Shown here: positions 17,449 to 26,576 of the stretch, piece after piece
Layout of the letters: each line of letters begins with the position of its first letter
Position numbering within the stretch: position 1 is the first letter of the stretch
Origin: an uncultured Phascolarctobacterium sp.
GTDB lineage: Bacteria; Bacillota; Negativicutes; Acidaminococcales; Acidaminococcaceae
DNA: 64,000 nt
Direction of reading: 5' to 3'
NCBI RefSeq assembly: GCF_900770955.1
Contig: NZ_CAAGLX010000013.1
Span: 62,001 to 126,000 of the forward strand
Position numbers and translations under genes: made by a program
Notes under the pieces: model-generated
Seen by the model: only the letters and a program-made list of their open reading frames with translations
What the model was told of the DNA's origin: nothing
The model's database searches: none

Positions 17449-17897
17449 AAGAACCATTTGGCGGTCTTATCCTGAATGTGGCCTTCAGAATGCTGGTGCC
17501 GTTCACGATTACCTACGGCATTTACGTTCTCTGCCTGGGTGAGTTTTCTCCGGGCGGCGGCTTCCAGGCAGGCGCATTGCTTTCTGTAGGCGTGCTGCTT
17601 GCACGTCTTATCCTGGGCTTTGATACAAAGTTCAATGTCTTAGGCAAAACCTCTGTTGTTCTTGCCGGCGTGGGCACCTTCCTGTATGCTTTTACCGGTT
17701 GGCTGACATTGTTTGGCGGTGCAGACTTTTTCCTGAACTACAATTATATGCCGATTCATATGGAGCCGCAGCATGAAATGCATGCTATGGGCATTTTCCT
17801 TATTGAAATCGGTGTTGCCATCTGCGTAATGATGACAATTATTAATCTGCTTGATGCAATCGTGAAAAGGGGTGACGAAGATGGAAGTGCTCAATGA
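17445..17897 (+). CDS. mnhB: Antiporter subunit MnhB (MbhF-like)
   Basis: A 150-residue MnhB-domain protein with four helices. The family motif GEFSPGGGFQAGALLS is clear, followed by LARLILGFDTKFN. It overlaps the MbhE-like gene and mnhC. Confidence 0.88.
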   Translation: MKEPFGGLILNVAFRMLVPFTITYGIYVLCLGEFSPGGGFQAGALLSVGVLLARLILGFDTKFNVLGKTSVVLAGVGTFLYAFTGWLTLFGGADFFLNYNYMPIHMEPQHEMHAMGIFLIEIGVAICVMMTIINLLDAIVKRGDEDGSAQ

Positions 17898-18255
17898 GTT
17901 TTTGAAAACAAAAGGCATTTATTCCCTGGTCATGATTCTTTTCTTCCTGGGTGTGTATGGCATGGTCCTCAGCAAAAACTATATGAAGAAGCTGATGGCG
18001 ATGAACGTTATGCAGGTTGCCGTAATCTATTTTTATCTGTGTTTTGCACAGAAGGATGGCGCAATGATTCCTATCCAGAACGGCCTGACAACAGATCCCA
18101 ATGCTTACATTAACCCTCTGCCGCATGGCCTGATGCTGACAGCAATCGTTGTAAGCCTTGGTACTACAGGCGTAGCAATTGCACTCCTCATGCGTATTAA
18201 AGAAATCTACGGTTCTGTTGAAGAAGTAGAGGTATTGAGGAGGGCTAGTAAATGA
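17881..18255 (+). CDS. mnhC: Antiporter subunit MnhC (NuoK-like)
   Basis: A 124-residue NuoK/MnhC homologue with three helices: LVMILFFLGVYGMVL, MNVMQVAVIYFYLCF and GLMLTAIVVSLGTTGVAIAL. The PLPHGLMLTAIVV motif is characteristic. The start at 17881 follows AAAGGGGTGA and overlaps the mnhB end by 17 bases. Confidence 0.9.
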   Translation: MEVLNEFLKTKGIYSLVMILFFLGVYGMVLSKNYMKKLMAMNVMQVAVIYFYLCFAQKDGAMIPIQNGLTTDPNAYINPLPHGLMLTAIVVSLGTTGVAIALLMRIKEIYGSVEEVEVLRRASK

Positions 18256-19745
18256 CACAACATGCTCCCGTCCTAATTGTACTTTTACCTCTGACAGCAT
18301 CGTTGCTGTGTATGTTATTTTCCCGTATCAGTAAAAATTTAGGCTCCTGGATAGTTATGGCTTCTATCGCCGGTGCTTTTGCCAATGCCTGCATCGTACT
18401 GCAAAGAGTGTTGGAATCCGGCGGCAAAACCTGGCATTACTGGATGGGTGGCTGGGAACCGCCAATCGGCATTGAATTTGCTCTCGACCCCTTAAACAGT
18501 ATTCTGGCAGTAGTGGTGACGTTTATTTCTCTGATGGTTTCGCTTTACAGCCGTCCGTTCGTCAAGGATGAGGACTGGCTGCATGTAGGCGGCTATTATA
18601 CATTGTTCGGCCTGCTGACGGTTGGTCTTTCCGGTATGATTATTACCGGTGACGTTTTTAACCTCTATGTATATCTGGAGATTATGTCACTATCTGGTTA
18701 CGGATTGATTGCCCTTGGCGGCAGAAAATCCATGCTGGCAGCCTTCCGTTACCTGTTAATCGGTACCATCGGTGCTTCGTTATATCTGCTTGGTGTCGGT
18801 TATCTGTACGCTATGACAGGTACACTGAATATGGCGGACCTTGCCGCACGCGTAGTGCCGCATCTGAATTCGCCGCTGTTTGCGATTGCCGTAGCCTGCT
18901 TTATCATCGGCTTCGGTATCAAGATGGCGCTGTTCCCGCTGCATGGCTGGCAGCCTGATGCCTACACCTTCGCTCATCCGGGCGCTGCTGCTTTTATTGC
19001 AGGCTGCATGAGTAAGGCTCCGGCATATGCTTTAATTCGTTTTGTATATTATATCTTTAAGGTTGATAACCCTGTAGTTCAGAGTGCGCTCAATGTTTTG
19101 GGCATTCTCGGTGTAGCAGGTATTCTTATCGGTTCTATTATGGCGATGGCTCAGTATGACTTCCGCCGTATGCTGGCATATTCCTCTGTGGCACAGATCG
19201 GTTATATCGCTATCGGTCTGGCAATGGGCAATATGTACGGCTTCATCGGCGCCGTGCTGCACGCTATCAACCATGCTTTTATGAAGAGCAGCCTCTTCCT
19301 GGTTATCGGCGGTATTGAGTATCGCTTCGGTGAGGTTAATCTGTACCGCTTAGGCGGCATGAACAAAAAGATGACTATCAGCACGATTACCGTGCTGCTG
19401 GCTTCTTTGTCTATGATCGGCCTGCCTCCGACCTGTGGCTTCTTCAGTAAATGGTATCTTATGCTTGGTGCCTACACCGGCGCGCAGTACTTCTACATCG
19501 CTGTACTTGTTATCAGCTCTCTGCTGAATGCAATTTATTTCTTCCGCATTATTGAGCAGATGTTTATTCAGCGTGAAGCTTCGCTGACCGAGGTACATCC
19601 GCATAAGGGCAAGCTGGGCTTACCGCTTTCCATGGTTATCCCGATTCTCGTCGGCGGTATCATGATTCTGGTACTTGGCTTCTACAGTGTTGACATCGTT
19701 ACCGATGTCGTTAAGTTAGGATTGCCGGAGGTGTTTCTGAGATGA
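18252..19745 (+). CDS. mnhD: MnhD-like proton-translocating subunit (first copy, MbhH-like)
   Basis: A 497-residue NuoL/M/N-type protein with about 14 helices. The ion-pathway residues expected in this family are present: Glu of YVYLEIMSLSGYG (TM5), Lys of GFGIKMALFPLHGWQPDAY (TM7) and the later Lys of GCMSKAPAYALIR (TM8). It is the canonical MnhD/MbhH of the module. It overlaps mnhC at its start and the next copy at its end. Confidence 0.9.
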   Translation: MTQHAPVLIVLLPLTASLLCMLFSRISKNLGSWIVMASIAGAFANACIVLQRVLESGGKTWHYWMGGWEPPIGIEFALDPLNSILAVVVTFISLMVSLYSRPFVKDEDWLHVGGYYTLFGLLTVGLSGMIITGDVFNLYVYLEIMSLSGYGLIALGGRKSMLAAFRYLLIGTIGASLYLLGVGYLYAMTGTLNMADLAARVVPHLNSPLFAIAVACFIIGFGIKMALFPLHGWQPDAYTFAHPGAAAFIAGCMSKAPAYALIRFVYYIFKVDNPVVQSALNVLGILGVAGILIGSIMAMAQYDFRRMLAYSSVAQIGYIAIGLAMGNMYGFIGAVLHAINHAFMKSSLFLVIGGIEYRFGEVNLYRLGGMNKKMTISTITVLLASLSMIGLPPTCGFFSKWYLMLGAYTGAQYFYIAVLVISSLLNAIYFFRIIEQMFIQREASLTEVHPHKGKLGLPLSMVIPILVGGIMILVLGFYSVDIVTDVVKLGLPEVFLR

Positions 19746-21247
19746 CTATTTTAGATTGCAGACCATTTCTGGCGGTTGGTGTATCTTTTATAGCTGCTGT
19801 ACTTATTGCGTTCAGCAGACGCTGGCCTAACCTGCGTGAAACCTGGAGCGTTATCGCTTCCGTACTTAAATTCGGTATCATTCTGTCGATGTTGCCCGCT
19901 GTTCTCGACGGCAATCAGTATCAGTGGACGCTGTGCCAGATTACCGATACCGTGGGACTGACGCTGCGCACCGATCCGGCCGGCATGATTTTTGCGGTGC
20001 TGGCTTCGATGCTGTGGGTACCGATGAACTTCTATTCCATCGGCTATATGCGCTGCAATAACGAAAGCGAGCAGACCGGTTACTTTGCCGCTTTTGCTAT
20101 CTGCATGAGTGCCGTAATGGGCATTGCGATGGCCGAAAACCTGTTGACCTTCTTCATCTTTTACGAGCTGCTGACTCTGGCAAGCTATCCGCTGGTACTG
20201 CATAAGCGTAACCAGGAAGCTTTGATGGCCAGCCGTAAGTATTTAATTTATACCTTGATTTCCGGTCAGCTTTTCCTGGCCGGCGTTATCGCCGTTTACT
20301 GCATCAGCGGTACGATGGACTTTACTCCCGGCGGCTTCCTGACTACGGACATGGCTCCGAGATGGGTGCTGCAGGCTATCTTCGTACTGATGATTTTGGC
20401 AGGTTCCGTAAAGGCTGCGGTTATGCCGCTGCATGGCTGGCTGCCGGCAGCAATGATTGCGCCGACACCGGTATCTGCATTACTGCATGCCGTTGCCGTT
20501 GTTAAAACCGGTGTTTTCGCCGTACTGCGTATCATCGGCTTCGTCTTTGGCCCGAAGCTGCTGGCGGAAATCGGTGTCGTTGATGTATTGGCGTGGGCTG
20601 CTGCGGCGAGCATTATTATTTCCTCGCTTATCGCTCTGCGTCAGGATCATCTGAAACGTCGTCTGGCTTTCTCCACTATCGGCCAGCTTTCCTACATTGT
20701 TTTAGGTGCTGCGCTGATTTCTCCGCTGAGCATTAAGGGTGCTTACCTGCATCTTGTGGCCCATGCCGTTATGAAGATTACCCTCTTTATGTGCGCCGGT
20801 CTGATTATCGCGCGTACACACAGAAACAATATCAGTGAGCTGTATGGCATCGGCAAGAAGCTGCCGGTAACTATGGCCTGCTTCACGATTGCTTCTCTTG
20901 GTATCGCTGGTACGCCGTTCCTCGTTGGCTTTGTCAGCAAATGGAATCTGGCACTCGGCGCTTTGCAGGCAGGCAAGCCTTTGTACATTCTCGTCTGGGT
21001 TGCCAGTGCGCTTCTGGCTGCCGGCTATCTGATGCCTGTTGTACAGATGGCATACTTCCGCAAGGATCCGCAGGAGGAGTTCCGTGAATATGGCGATATC
21101 AGCTACTCAATGCTGATTCCTATCTGCGTTACAACTATTATCGCTGTTGTCCTCGGTATCGTGCCGGATATTTATCCGCACTTCTATGAGCTGGCAACAA
21201 TGGCCTCCAACGCTATTTGCGCAGGCTGGAACGGAGGTTGGATGTAA
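19742..21247 (+). CDS. MnhD-like proton-translocating subunit (second copy)
   Basis: A second NuoL/M/N-type protein of 501 residues. It keeps the TM5 Glu (IFYELLTLASYPL), the TM7 Lys (AGSVKAAVMPLHGWLPAAM) and the TM8 Lys (VVKTGVFAVLR). It therefore looks able to pump. It is translationally coupled to the first copy and to the small gene that follows. Duplicate MnhD-like subunits also occur in Mbs/Mbx-type complexes. Confidence 0.87.
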   Translation: MTILDCRPFLAVGVSFIAAVLIAFSRRWPNLRETWSVIASVLKFGIILSMLPAVLDGNQYQWTLCQITDTVGLTLRTDPAGMIFAVLASMLWVPMNFYSIGYMRCNNESEQTGYFAAFAICMSAVMGIAMAENLLTFFIFYELLTLASYPLVLHKRNQEALMASRKYLIYTLISGQLFLAGVIAVYCISGTMDFTPGGFLTTDMAPRWVLQAIFVLMILAGSVKAAVMPLHGWLPAAMIAPTPVSALLHAVAVVKTGVFAVLRIIGFVFGPKLLAEIGVVDVLAWAAAASIIISSLIALRQDHLKRRLAFSTIGQLSYIVLGAALISPLSIKGAYLHLVAHAVMKITLFMCAGLIIARTHRNNISELYGIGKKLPVTMACFTIASLGIAGTPFLVGFVSKWNLALGALQAGKPLYILVWVASALLAAGYLMPVVQMAYFRKDPQEEFREYGDISYSMLIPICVTTIIAVVLGIVPDIYPHFYELATMASNAICAGWNGGWM

Positions 21248-21489
21248 TGAGCAAGAAAACTGTTTACATGATAGCTGCTGCCGTGCTCGTGCTTTCCGCA
21301 ATCGGAGAGCTTTGCGGTGTACATCTGCACAGTCCTGCGTGGTGGCCGCTGCCGTTTGGCTATGATATTTTCTTCGGCTTCTTCGGTTGCTGGCTGCTGA
21401 TTATTCTGGCAAAAATTATCATGACGCCGCTGCTGCAGCGTGATGAAACCTACTATGATGATCCTAAGGGAGGTGAGGACGATGAGTAA
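21247..21489 (+). CDS. Small membrane subunit of the antiporter operon
   Basis: An 80-residue protein with two hydrophobic segments (VYMIAAAVLVLSAIGELC and IFFGFFGCWLLIILAKIIM) joined by a Trp/Pro-rich loop, and an acidic tail. No named family is recognised from sequence alone. Its overlap on both sides with large antiporter subunits indicates it belongs to the complex. Confidence 0.75.
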   Translation: MSKKTVYMIAAAVLVLSAIGELCGVHLHSPAWWPLPFGYDIFFGFFGCWLLIILAKIIMTPLLQRDETYYDDPKGGEDDE

Positions 21490-23221
21490 TCTGCTTCATC
21501 CCGGTCTGATCCTCATTGCAGTGGGCGTGCTTGCGGTACTTTTGCCGAAAATGCTGCGTAAGTTTATTTTGGCTATAGGTCCGTTCTTTGCCCTCTTTGC
21601 TGCACTTTCTATGCCGGTTGGCACAGATTTGAGCATTGAGTTTTTTGGTACAGGCTATCACTTGGGTTACATGTTTGTAGATAAGCTCAGCTATGTATTC
21701 TGCATGATTTTTGCGCTGATGGCTTGCATCGGCGGCATTTATTCCTGTCATAACGAGAACCGCATGGAAGCATTTTGCTCCATGTCCTACGCCGGCTGCG
21801 CTCTTGGTGTAACCTTGGCTAAGGATTGGCTGACGCTGATTTTCTTCTGGGAAGCACTTGCCGTAACCTCTCTGTTCTTGATCTGGTGCCGCAATACTCC
21901 TCAGTCCCGTCGCGCAGGCCTGCGATATCTTTTGGTGCACATGTTCGGCGGCAATCTGCTGCTGCTCGGTATCTTCCTGAAGGTTGGCAGCGGTGATTCT
22001 CTGATTGCAAATCTGTCTAAGGCTCCGCATGACCTTGCTTTCTGGGCAATTTTAATCGGCGTAGCTGTTAATGCGGCAATTCCGCCAGTTAATGCCTGGT
22101 TGGTTGATGCTTATCCCGAAGGCACGATTACAGGCAGCGTATTCTTAAGCTCCTTTACTACGAAGGTTGCTGTTTACGCTTTAATCCGTATCTTTGCCGG
22201 AACAGATTTCCTGATGGGCTTTGGCTGCTTCATGGCGCTTTACGGTGCAGCCTATGCGATTATGGAAAACGATATGCGCCGTCTGCTCGGGTACCATATT
22301 ATCAGCCAGGTAGGCTTCATGGTTGCCGGTGTAGGCGTTGGCACGGCGATGGCACTGAACGGTGCTGCTGCCCATGCCTTCTCGCACATCCTGTATAAAT
22401 CCTTGCTTTTCATGTGTGCCGGTGCTATTATCTATGCAACCGGTATCCGCAAGATTAACCAGCTCAGCGGTATGGCGAAAAAGATGCCGTTCGTGGCTGT
22501 ATGCTTCTTCGTAGCGGCGTTCTCCATTTCCGGTGTACCGTTCTTCAACGGTTTCATCAGCAAAACGATTACGATTGCCGCTGCATCTGCTGCCGGTTAT
22601 GATTGGGTATATACACTGCTGGAGCTTGCCAGCATAGGTACTTTCTTGTCCATTACCTTGAAGATGGGTTACTTCATCTTCCTGCGTGATGCCGATAAGA
22701 ATGTGGAAATTAAAAATCCTCTGCCGAAGAATATGTATATCGGCATGGGCTTTGGTGCAGCGCTCTGCTTCCTGTACGGTGTATATCCGGATCTGCTGTA
22801 TCGTTATCTGCCGTTCGGTTATCCCGATTACCAGCCGTTCACTGCAGCGCATATGCTGAGCTACGTAGAAATTCTTGTCGTAACTATGGTTCCGTTTATG
22901 ATGTTCCTGCCGCGCATGGAGCCTCATACAGCGCTCAGCCTCGATACAGACTGGTTCTACCGTAAGCCGATTAATTTTGTAATCGTCCGTATCAGCATGC
23001 TGCTGTGTGCAATCAGCGGCGGCCTTGGCGGAGCCTGGGGCGTTCTGTACGAAAAGTTTATGGATCTCACGAGCAATCCTATGGATTTCCTCGACGCCAA
23101 ACCGTTCCGTAAACGCACGCATTATAATCCGGAAAACTACCGTACATCTATCGCCGACCCAATGATGATTACCTTGACGGTGTTGGTAAGCAGCATTGCT
23201 TACTTCATTGCAACGTTATAA
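21482..23221 (+). CDS. MnhD/NuoL-like subunit (third copy, altered TM7)
   Basis: The third and largest NuoL/M/N-type protein, 579 residues. TM5 Glu (IFFWEALAVTSLF) and TM8 Lys (SSFTTKVAVYALIR) are present. The TM7 position that holds Lys in the other two copies is Asn here (GVAVNAAIPPVNAWLVDAY), and the PLHxW motif is changed to PVNAW. A C-terminal extension of about 90 residues carries one or two extra helices, resembling the lateral arm of NuoL. The start ATG 21482 follows GGGAGGTGA. It closes the operon before a strong terminator. Confidence 0.85.
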   Translation: MSNLLHPGLILIAVGVLAVLLPKMLRKFILAIGPFFALFAALSMPVGTDLSIEFFGTGYHLGYMFVDKLSYVFCMIFALMACIGGIYSCHNENRMEAFCSMSYAGCALGVTLAKDWLTLIFFWEALAVTSLFLIWCRNTPQSRRAGLRYLLVHMFGGNLLLLGIFLKVGSGDSLIANLSKAPHDLAFWAILIGVAVNAAIPPVNAWLVDAYPEGTITGSVFLSSFTTKVAVYALIRIFAGTDFLMGFGCFMALYGAAYAIMENDMRRLLGYHIISQVGFMVAGVGVGTAMALNGAAAHAFSHILYKSLLFMCAGAIIYATGIRKINQLSGMAKKMPFVAVCFFVAAFSISGVPFFNGFISKTITIAAASAAGYDWVYTLLELASIGTFLSITLKMGYFIFLRDADKNVEIKNPLPKNMYIGMGFGAALCFLYGVYPDLLYRYLPFGYPDYQPFTAAHMLSYVEILVVTMVPFMMFLPRMEPHTALSLDTDWFYRKPINFVIVRISMLLCAISGGLGGAWGVLYEKFMDLTSNPMDFLDAKPFRKRTHYNPENYRTSIADPMMITLTVLVSSIAYFIATL

Positions 23222-23228
23222 AATGCTT

Positions 23229-23266
23229 TTAAGAGCTGTCGCACGCAGGTGCGGCAGCTCTTTTAT
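23229..23266 (+). terminator. Terminator of the antiporter operon
   Basis: AAGAGCTGTCGCAC pairs with GTGCGGCAGCTCTT around GCAG, followed by TTTTA. It has one G-T mismatch. Confidence 0.85.
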
Positions 23267-23361
23267 GTAGTCTTTTTAAAGTACAATTTATTTTGTCTTG
23301 TAAATATTCTTATTAGGTGTTATATTATTGATAATCATCATATATGAAAGAGGTTATCGGT

Positions 23362-24234
23362 ATGCTTAAGGGTATATTTTTAATTATATGTGCCGCAACC
23401 TGCTGGGGCATGGGCGGTGTAGCAGGACAGTATTTGTATCAATATCATCAGGCAGATATGATCTGGCTTTGTATGGTACGTCAGATTTTGGCAGGCTGTA
23501 TGTTCCTGCTTTTTGCGGCCTTTGTGCAGAAGCAGGATATCTTTGCTATTCTTAAGGCAGATACCTTGAATATTATTGAGTTTTCGTTTTTAGGTATCTT
23601 GGGCGCGCAGCTGGGTTATTATTACACCATCGGTTTGTGCAATGCGGCGACGGCGACGGTTTTGCAGTACATGGCACCGATTTATGTAATGCTGTGGATG
23701 AGCTATAAGTCAAGAAAAATTCCTGACGTACGTGAACTGATAGGCATTGTCGGCGCACTTGTCGGTGTCTTTCTTATCGCAACGCACGGCAGTCTGGATA
23801 GCCTGGCGATTTCGCCAATGGCATTGACAATCGGTGTATTGTCTGCGCTTTCCTATGCATATTACAGCATTAAGCCGGGCCAAATGCTCAAAAAATATAC
23901 TGCGGCAACGCTTATCGGCTGGGGCCAGCTTATCAGCGGCGTGGCATTGATTATCTGGCGTAATCCCTTTACGCCCGCAGGTCATTGGGATATGAGCGGT
24001 TATTTGGCTTTTGCATATCTGCTGTTGGGTGCGACTATTGCGAGCTATGCATTTTATCTGGCAGGCCTGAAAATTGTCGGCCCTACCAAGGCGAGCCTGA
24101 TTTCCTGCGCCGAGCCTTTGGCTTCTATTATCTCCGTAGTTTTGCTGCTGAACACAAAATTGGCAATGGCTGATTATATCGGTATGGCGTGCATTATTTT
24201 TACGGTTTTATTACTTTCACTGCCCAAAAAATAA
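23362..24234 (+). CDS. EamA/DMT-superfamily transporter
   Basis: A 290-residue ten-helix drug/metabolite transporter built from two EamA repeats. The first repeat begins LIICAATCWGMGGVAGQY and ends near ATATVLQYMAPIYVMLW; the second ends with KASLISCAEPLASIISVVLL. ATG 23362 is preferred because AAAGAGG lies 8 bases upstream; an ATG at 23344 overlaps that RBS. Substrate unknown. It precedes the LarA-family gene by 73 bases without a visible terminator. Confidence 0.87.
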   Translation: MLKGIFLIICAATCWGMGGVAGQYLYQYHQADMIWLCMVRQILAGCMFLLFAAFVQKQDIFAILKADTLNIIEFSFLGILGAQLGYYYTIGLCNAATATVLQYMAPIYVMLWMSYKSRKIPDVRELIGIVGALVGVFLIATHGSLDSLAISPMALTIGVLSALSYAYYSIKPGQMLKKYTAATLIGWGQLISGVALIIWRNPFTPAGHWDMSGYLAFAYLLLGATIASYAFYLAGLKIVGPTKASLISCAEPLASIISVVLLLNTKLAMADYIGMACIIFTVLLLSLPKK

Positions 24235-24307
24235 ACATTTTTCATAGCAGATATGATAGAATAGAATTAAGTAAAATTGCTTAAGCTAAGCAAGAGGAGG
24301 TACGGAG

Positions 24308-25579
24308 ATGACTGATTATAAGTACAAATATGGTCATGGCTACAAGGAGTTTTCTCTGCCGGAGGAGCATGTCCTGGGCGAACTGAAAATGAAGCAGATG
24401 CCGCCGCTGGAGAATTTAAAAGCAGCTGTTCTGGATGCTTTGTATCATCCTATCGCCAGCGCACCGATTGATGAGCTGGTGCAGCCCGGAATGAAAATTG
24501 CCTTTATCTGTAACGATTCAACCCGTGTTGCCAACACGCATTCCTTTATGCCCATTTTGGTTAACGAAATGAATAAACTGGGCGTTAAGGATGAGGATAT
24601 GCATATTGTCTTTGCTTTGGGTACACATCGCTGCATGACCCACGATGAAATGGTGGAGCAGGTTGGTGAGGATGTTGCCAAACGTCTGAAAATGTATAAC
24701 AGTGACTGTCATGTGCAGGACGACTTTGAGTATTTCGGCGAAACAGAGCATGGCACTCCTGTATGGCTCAATAAGCATGTTTGCGATGCTGACCTGGTTA
24801 TTTTGACCGGTACCGTTGTTTACCACTTCTTCAGCGGTTTTGGCGGCGGACGCAAGGCTGTGCTGCCCGGTGTTGCAGCTATGGAAACGGTTCGCAAGAA
24901 CCATAGCCTGATGATGAGTCCGGAGGCAAAATTAGGCAAGCTGCATGGCAATCCTGTATACGATGATCAGGTTGAGGGCGTGCGTCTTTTTGCCAAGGAG
25001 CATAAGATGTTCCTGTTCCATTCTATTTTGGATGCGCAAAAGCAATTCCTGAAGGTTTTTGCCGGTGACTGGTATGAAGCACATCTTGAGGCCTGCAAAT
25101 TTGTCGAGCAGGTTTACGGCGTACCTATCAGCGAGCCTGCGGATGTAGTTATTGCCAGCTGCGGCGGTTATCCTAAGGATATCAATATTTATCAGCTGCA
25201 AAAGACAATGGATAATGCCTGGTGTGCTGTTAAGGATGGCGGCGTAATCATTATTCTCGGTGAATGCGAAGAAGGCAGCGGCAGTGCCGCTCTGGAAAAG
25301 GCATTGGAAGAAAATCCTTCTCCAGATGCTATTAAGGCGGAGCTGGAAAAGAATTTTGTCATCGGTGCGCATAAAGCTTTTGCTATCACCCGCCTGATGA
25401 AGAAGGCGCATTTTATACTTGTTTCCGCTTTGGATAAAGAGCTTGCCAAAAAATTGCTGTTTGAATCTGTGGATGATGTAGATGCGGCTATGAAGCTGGC
25501 AGAAAAATATGTCGGCAAAGATTATAAGGTTTTACTGATGCCGCAGGGCAGTCTGACAGTGCCTGTGTTGAAAAAATAA
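24308..25579 (+). CDS. larA: LarA-family nickel-pincer racemase
   Basis: A 423-residue protein of the LarA (lactate racemase, DUF2088) family. The N-terminal domain has the NDSTRVA and FALGTHRCMTHDE motifs and the catalytic region TGTVVYHFFSGFGGGRKAVLPGVA, which carries the His and the Lys that anchors the nickel-pincer nucleotide. No larB, larC or larE maturation genes are in the window, so cofactor supply must come from elsewhere. Not all LarA homologues act on lactate, so the substrate is uncertain. The RBS is GAGGAGG. Confidence 0.83.
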   Translation: MTDYKYKYGHGYKEFSLPEEHVLGELKMKQMPPLENLKAAVLDALYHPIASAPIDELVQPGMKIAFICNDSTRVANTHSFMPILVNEMNKLGVKDEDMHIVFALGTHRCMTHDEMVEQVGEDVAKRLKMYNSDCHVQDDFEYFGETEHGTPVWLNKHVCDADLVILTGTVVYHFFSGFGGGRKAVLPGVAAMETVRKNHSLMMSPEAKLGKLHGNPVYDDQVEGVRLFAKEHKMFLFHSILDAQKQFLKVFAGDWYEAHLEACKFVEQVYGVPISEPADVVIASCGGYPKDINIYQLQKTMDNAWCAVKDGGVIIILGECEEGSGSAALEKALEENPSPDAIKAELEKNFVIGAHKAFAITRLMKKAHFILVSALDKELAKKLLFESVDDVDAAMKLAEKYVGKDYKVLLMPQGSLTVPVLKK

Positions 25580-25604
25580 AATTTTATAAAAAAATAAATG
25601 ACTC

Positions 25605-25633
25605 TTGCCTTTTACGATGATATCATATATAAT
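25605..25633 (+). promoter_or_regulatory. Promoter of the XRE regulator/tRNA-Thr unit
   Basis: TTGCCT (25605-25610), 17-base spacer, TATAAT (25628-25633). The spacer contains the palindrome ATGATATCAT (25617-25626), a possible self-binding site for the downstream XRE protein. Confidence 0.6.
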
Positions 25634-25677
25634 TGTAATGTTATTAGTATGTGATTAAGTAGAAGGGGAGAACGTTT

Positions 25678-26103
25678 GTGAAGTTAGATATTGATTATAA
25701 GGCTATAGGACTGAGGATAAAGGCCGCTCGTGCCAGAAAAGGATTAACTCAGGGAAATATAGCTAATCTAACTGGTCTGTCAACTCCGCATATCAGCAAT
25801 ATAGAAACCGGTAATACTAAGCTTGGCCTGCCTACAATTATTCATCTGGCTAATGTACTGGATGTTTCTGTGGATGAGCTGCTGTGTGACAACATTCATC
25901 ACAGTGAGCAGATTTACTGCAATGAGCTGGCTGACTTGGTTAAGGATTGTTCCGTAGATGAACTGCATATTATTTCTGAATTAGCAAAGGTCATCAAGAA
26001 GGCCGGTATTAACAGTGCCAAGAAGGTCAGAAAGCGCCGTACTAAGGCAGAGATGGCAGCAGCTAAGGCAGCTGAAGAAGCTGCAATGCAGATGGAAATT
26101 TAA
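25678..26103 (+). CDS. XRE-family transcriptional regulator
   Basis: A 141-residue regulator starting at GTG after AGGGGAGA. The N-terminal HTH_XRE spans about residues 9-63 (LRIKAARARKGLTQGNIANL, SNIETGNTKLGLPTI). The C-terminus is Lys/Arg/Ala-rich (KKVRKRRTKAEMAAAKAAEE). It ends only 12 bases before tRNA-Thr with no terminator between, so it may be cotranscribed with the tRNA. A related but shorter XRE gene lies at 45880. Confidence 0.85.
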   Translation: MKLDIDYKAIGLRIKAARARKGLTQGNIANLTGLSTPHISNIETGNTKLGLPTIIHLANVLDVSVDELLCDNIHHSEQIYCNELADLVKDCSVDELHIISELAKVIKKAGINSAKKVRKRRTKAEMAAAKAAEEAAMQMEI

Positions 26104-26115
26104 TATAGCTTATGT

Positions 26116-26202
<87 letters not shown>

Positions 26203-26215
<13 letters not shown>

Positions 26216-26241
26216 ATTTTAAGCCGTAGGGTGCTATTTTT
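26203..26241 (+). terminator. Terminator after tRNA-Thr (element version)
   Basis: AGCACCC pairs with GGGTGCT, with an inner CGG/CCG, followed by ATTTTT. Its left arm is inside the att repeat and its right arm belongs to the element. Confidence 0.7.
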
Positions 26242-26425
26242 CGTGCGGGTGAAAATTATGCTTTTTTAGGGACTTTGTCCCACTTTTTGTCCCACTTTTT
26301 TTATTTTTAGGGTTAAAAACAGCAGGAAAAATCTAGTCTAGTAGTCTAGGGTTCAGCCACGCGTAGCGTTATATATTATTGACACCTAAAACTATTGATG
26401 GTTACACGGATTGCGGAGTTTTGGG

Positions 26426-26495
26426 TGATAAAAAACACGTAATCGGTGACAAATAACACGTAAATTTTTAGTCTGGAGTGACAAAAAACACGTAA
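26426..26495 (+). repeat. Three iteron-like direct repeats (putative replication origin)
   Basis: Three 17-bp copies of TGA(C/T)AAA(A/T)AACACGTAA at 26426-26442, 26447-26463 and 26479-26495. Their starts are 21 and 32 bases apart, close to two and three helical turns. They lie in the 361-base non-coding gap 26216-26576, on the element's left side, within 1.1 kb of a probable Rep protein. The rest of the gap shows no gene. Confidence 0.65.
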
Positions 26496-26576
26496 GTTGC
26501 GAACGAAATATCACTAAAATAAAACAGCAAGAATTGCAGTTAATTGTAGTCCTTGCTGTTTTGATTTCTGTGTTGT

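Noticed and set aside
22181..23122. 313-codon minus-strand frame opposite the third MnhD-like gene
   Set aside because: His/Arg/Gln-rich without hydrophobic core; shadow of a membrane-protein gene.
26426..26495. Possible CRISPR array (three short repeats)
   Set aside because: Repeats are 17 bp, with unequal short spacers and no cas genes; iteron-like instead.
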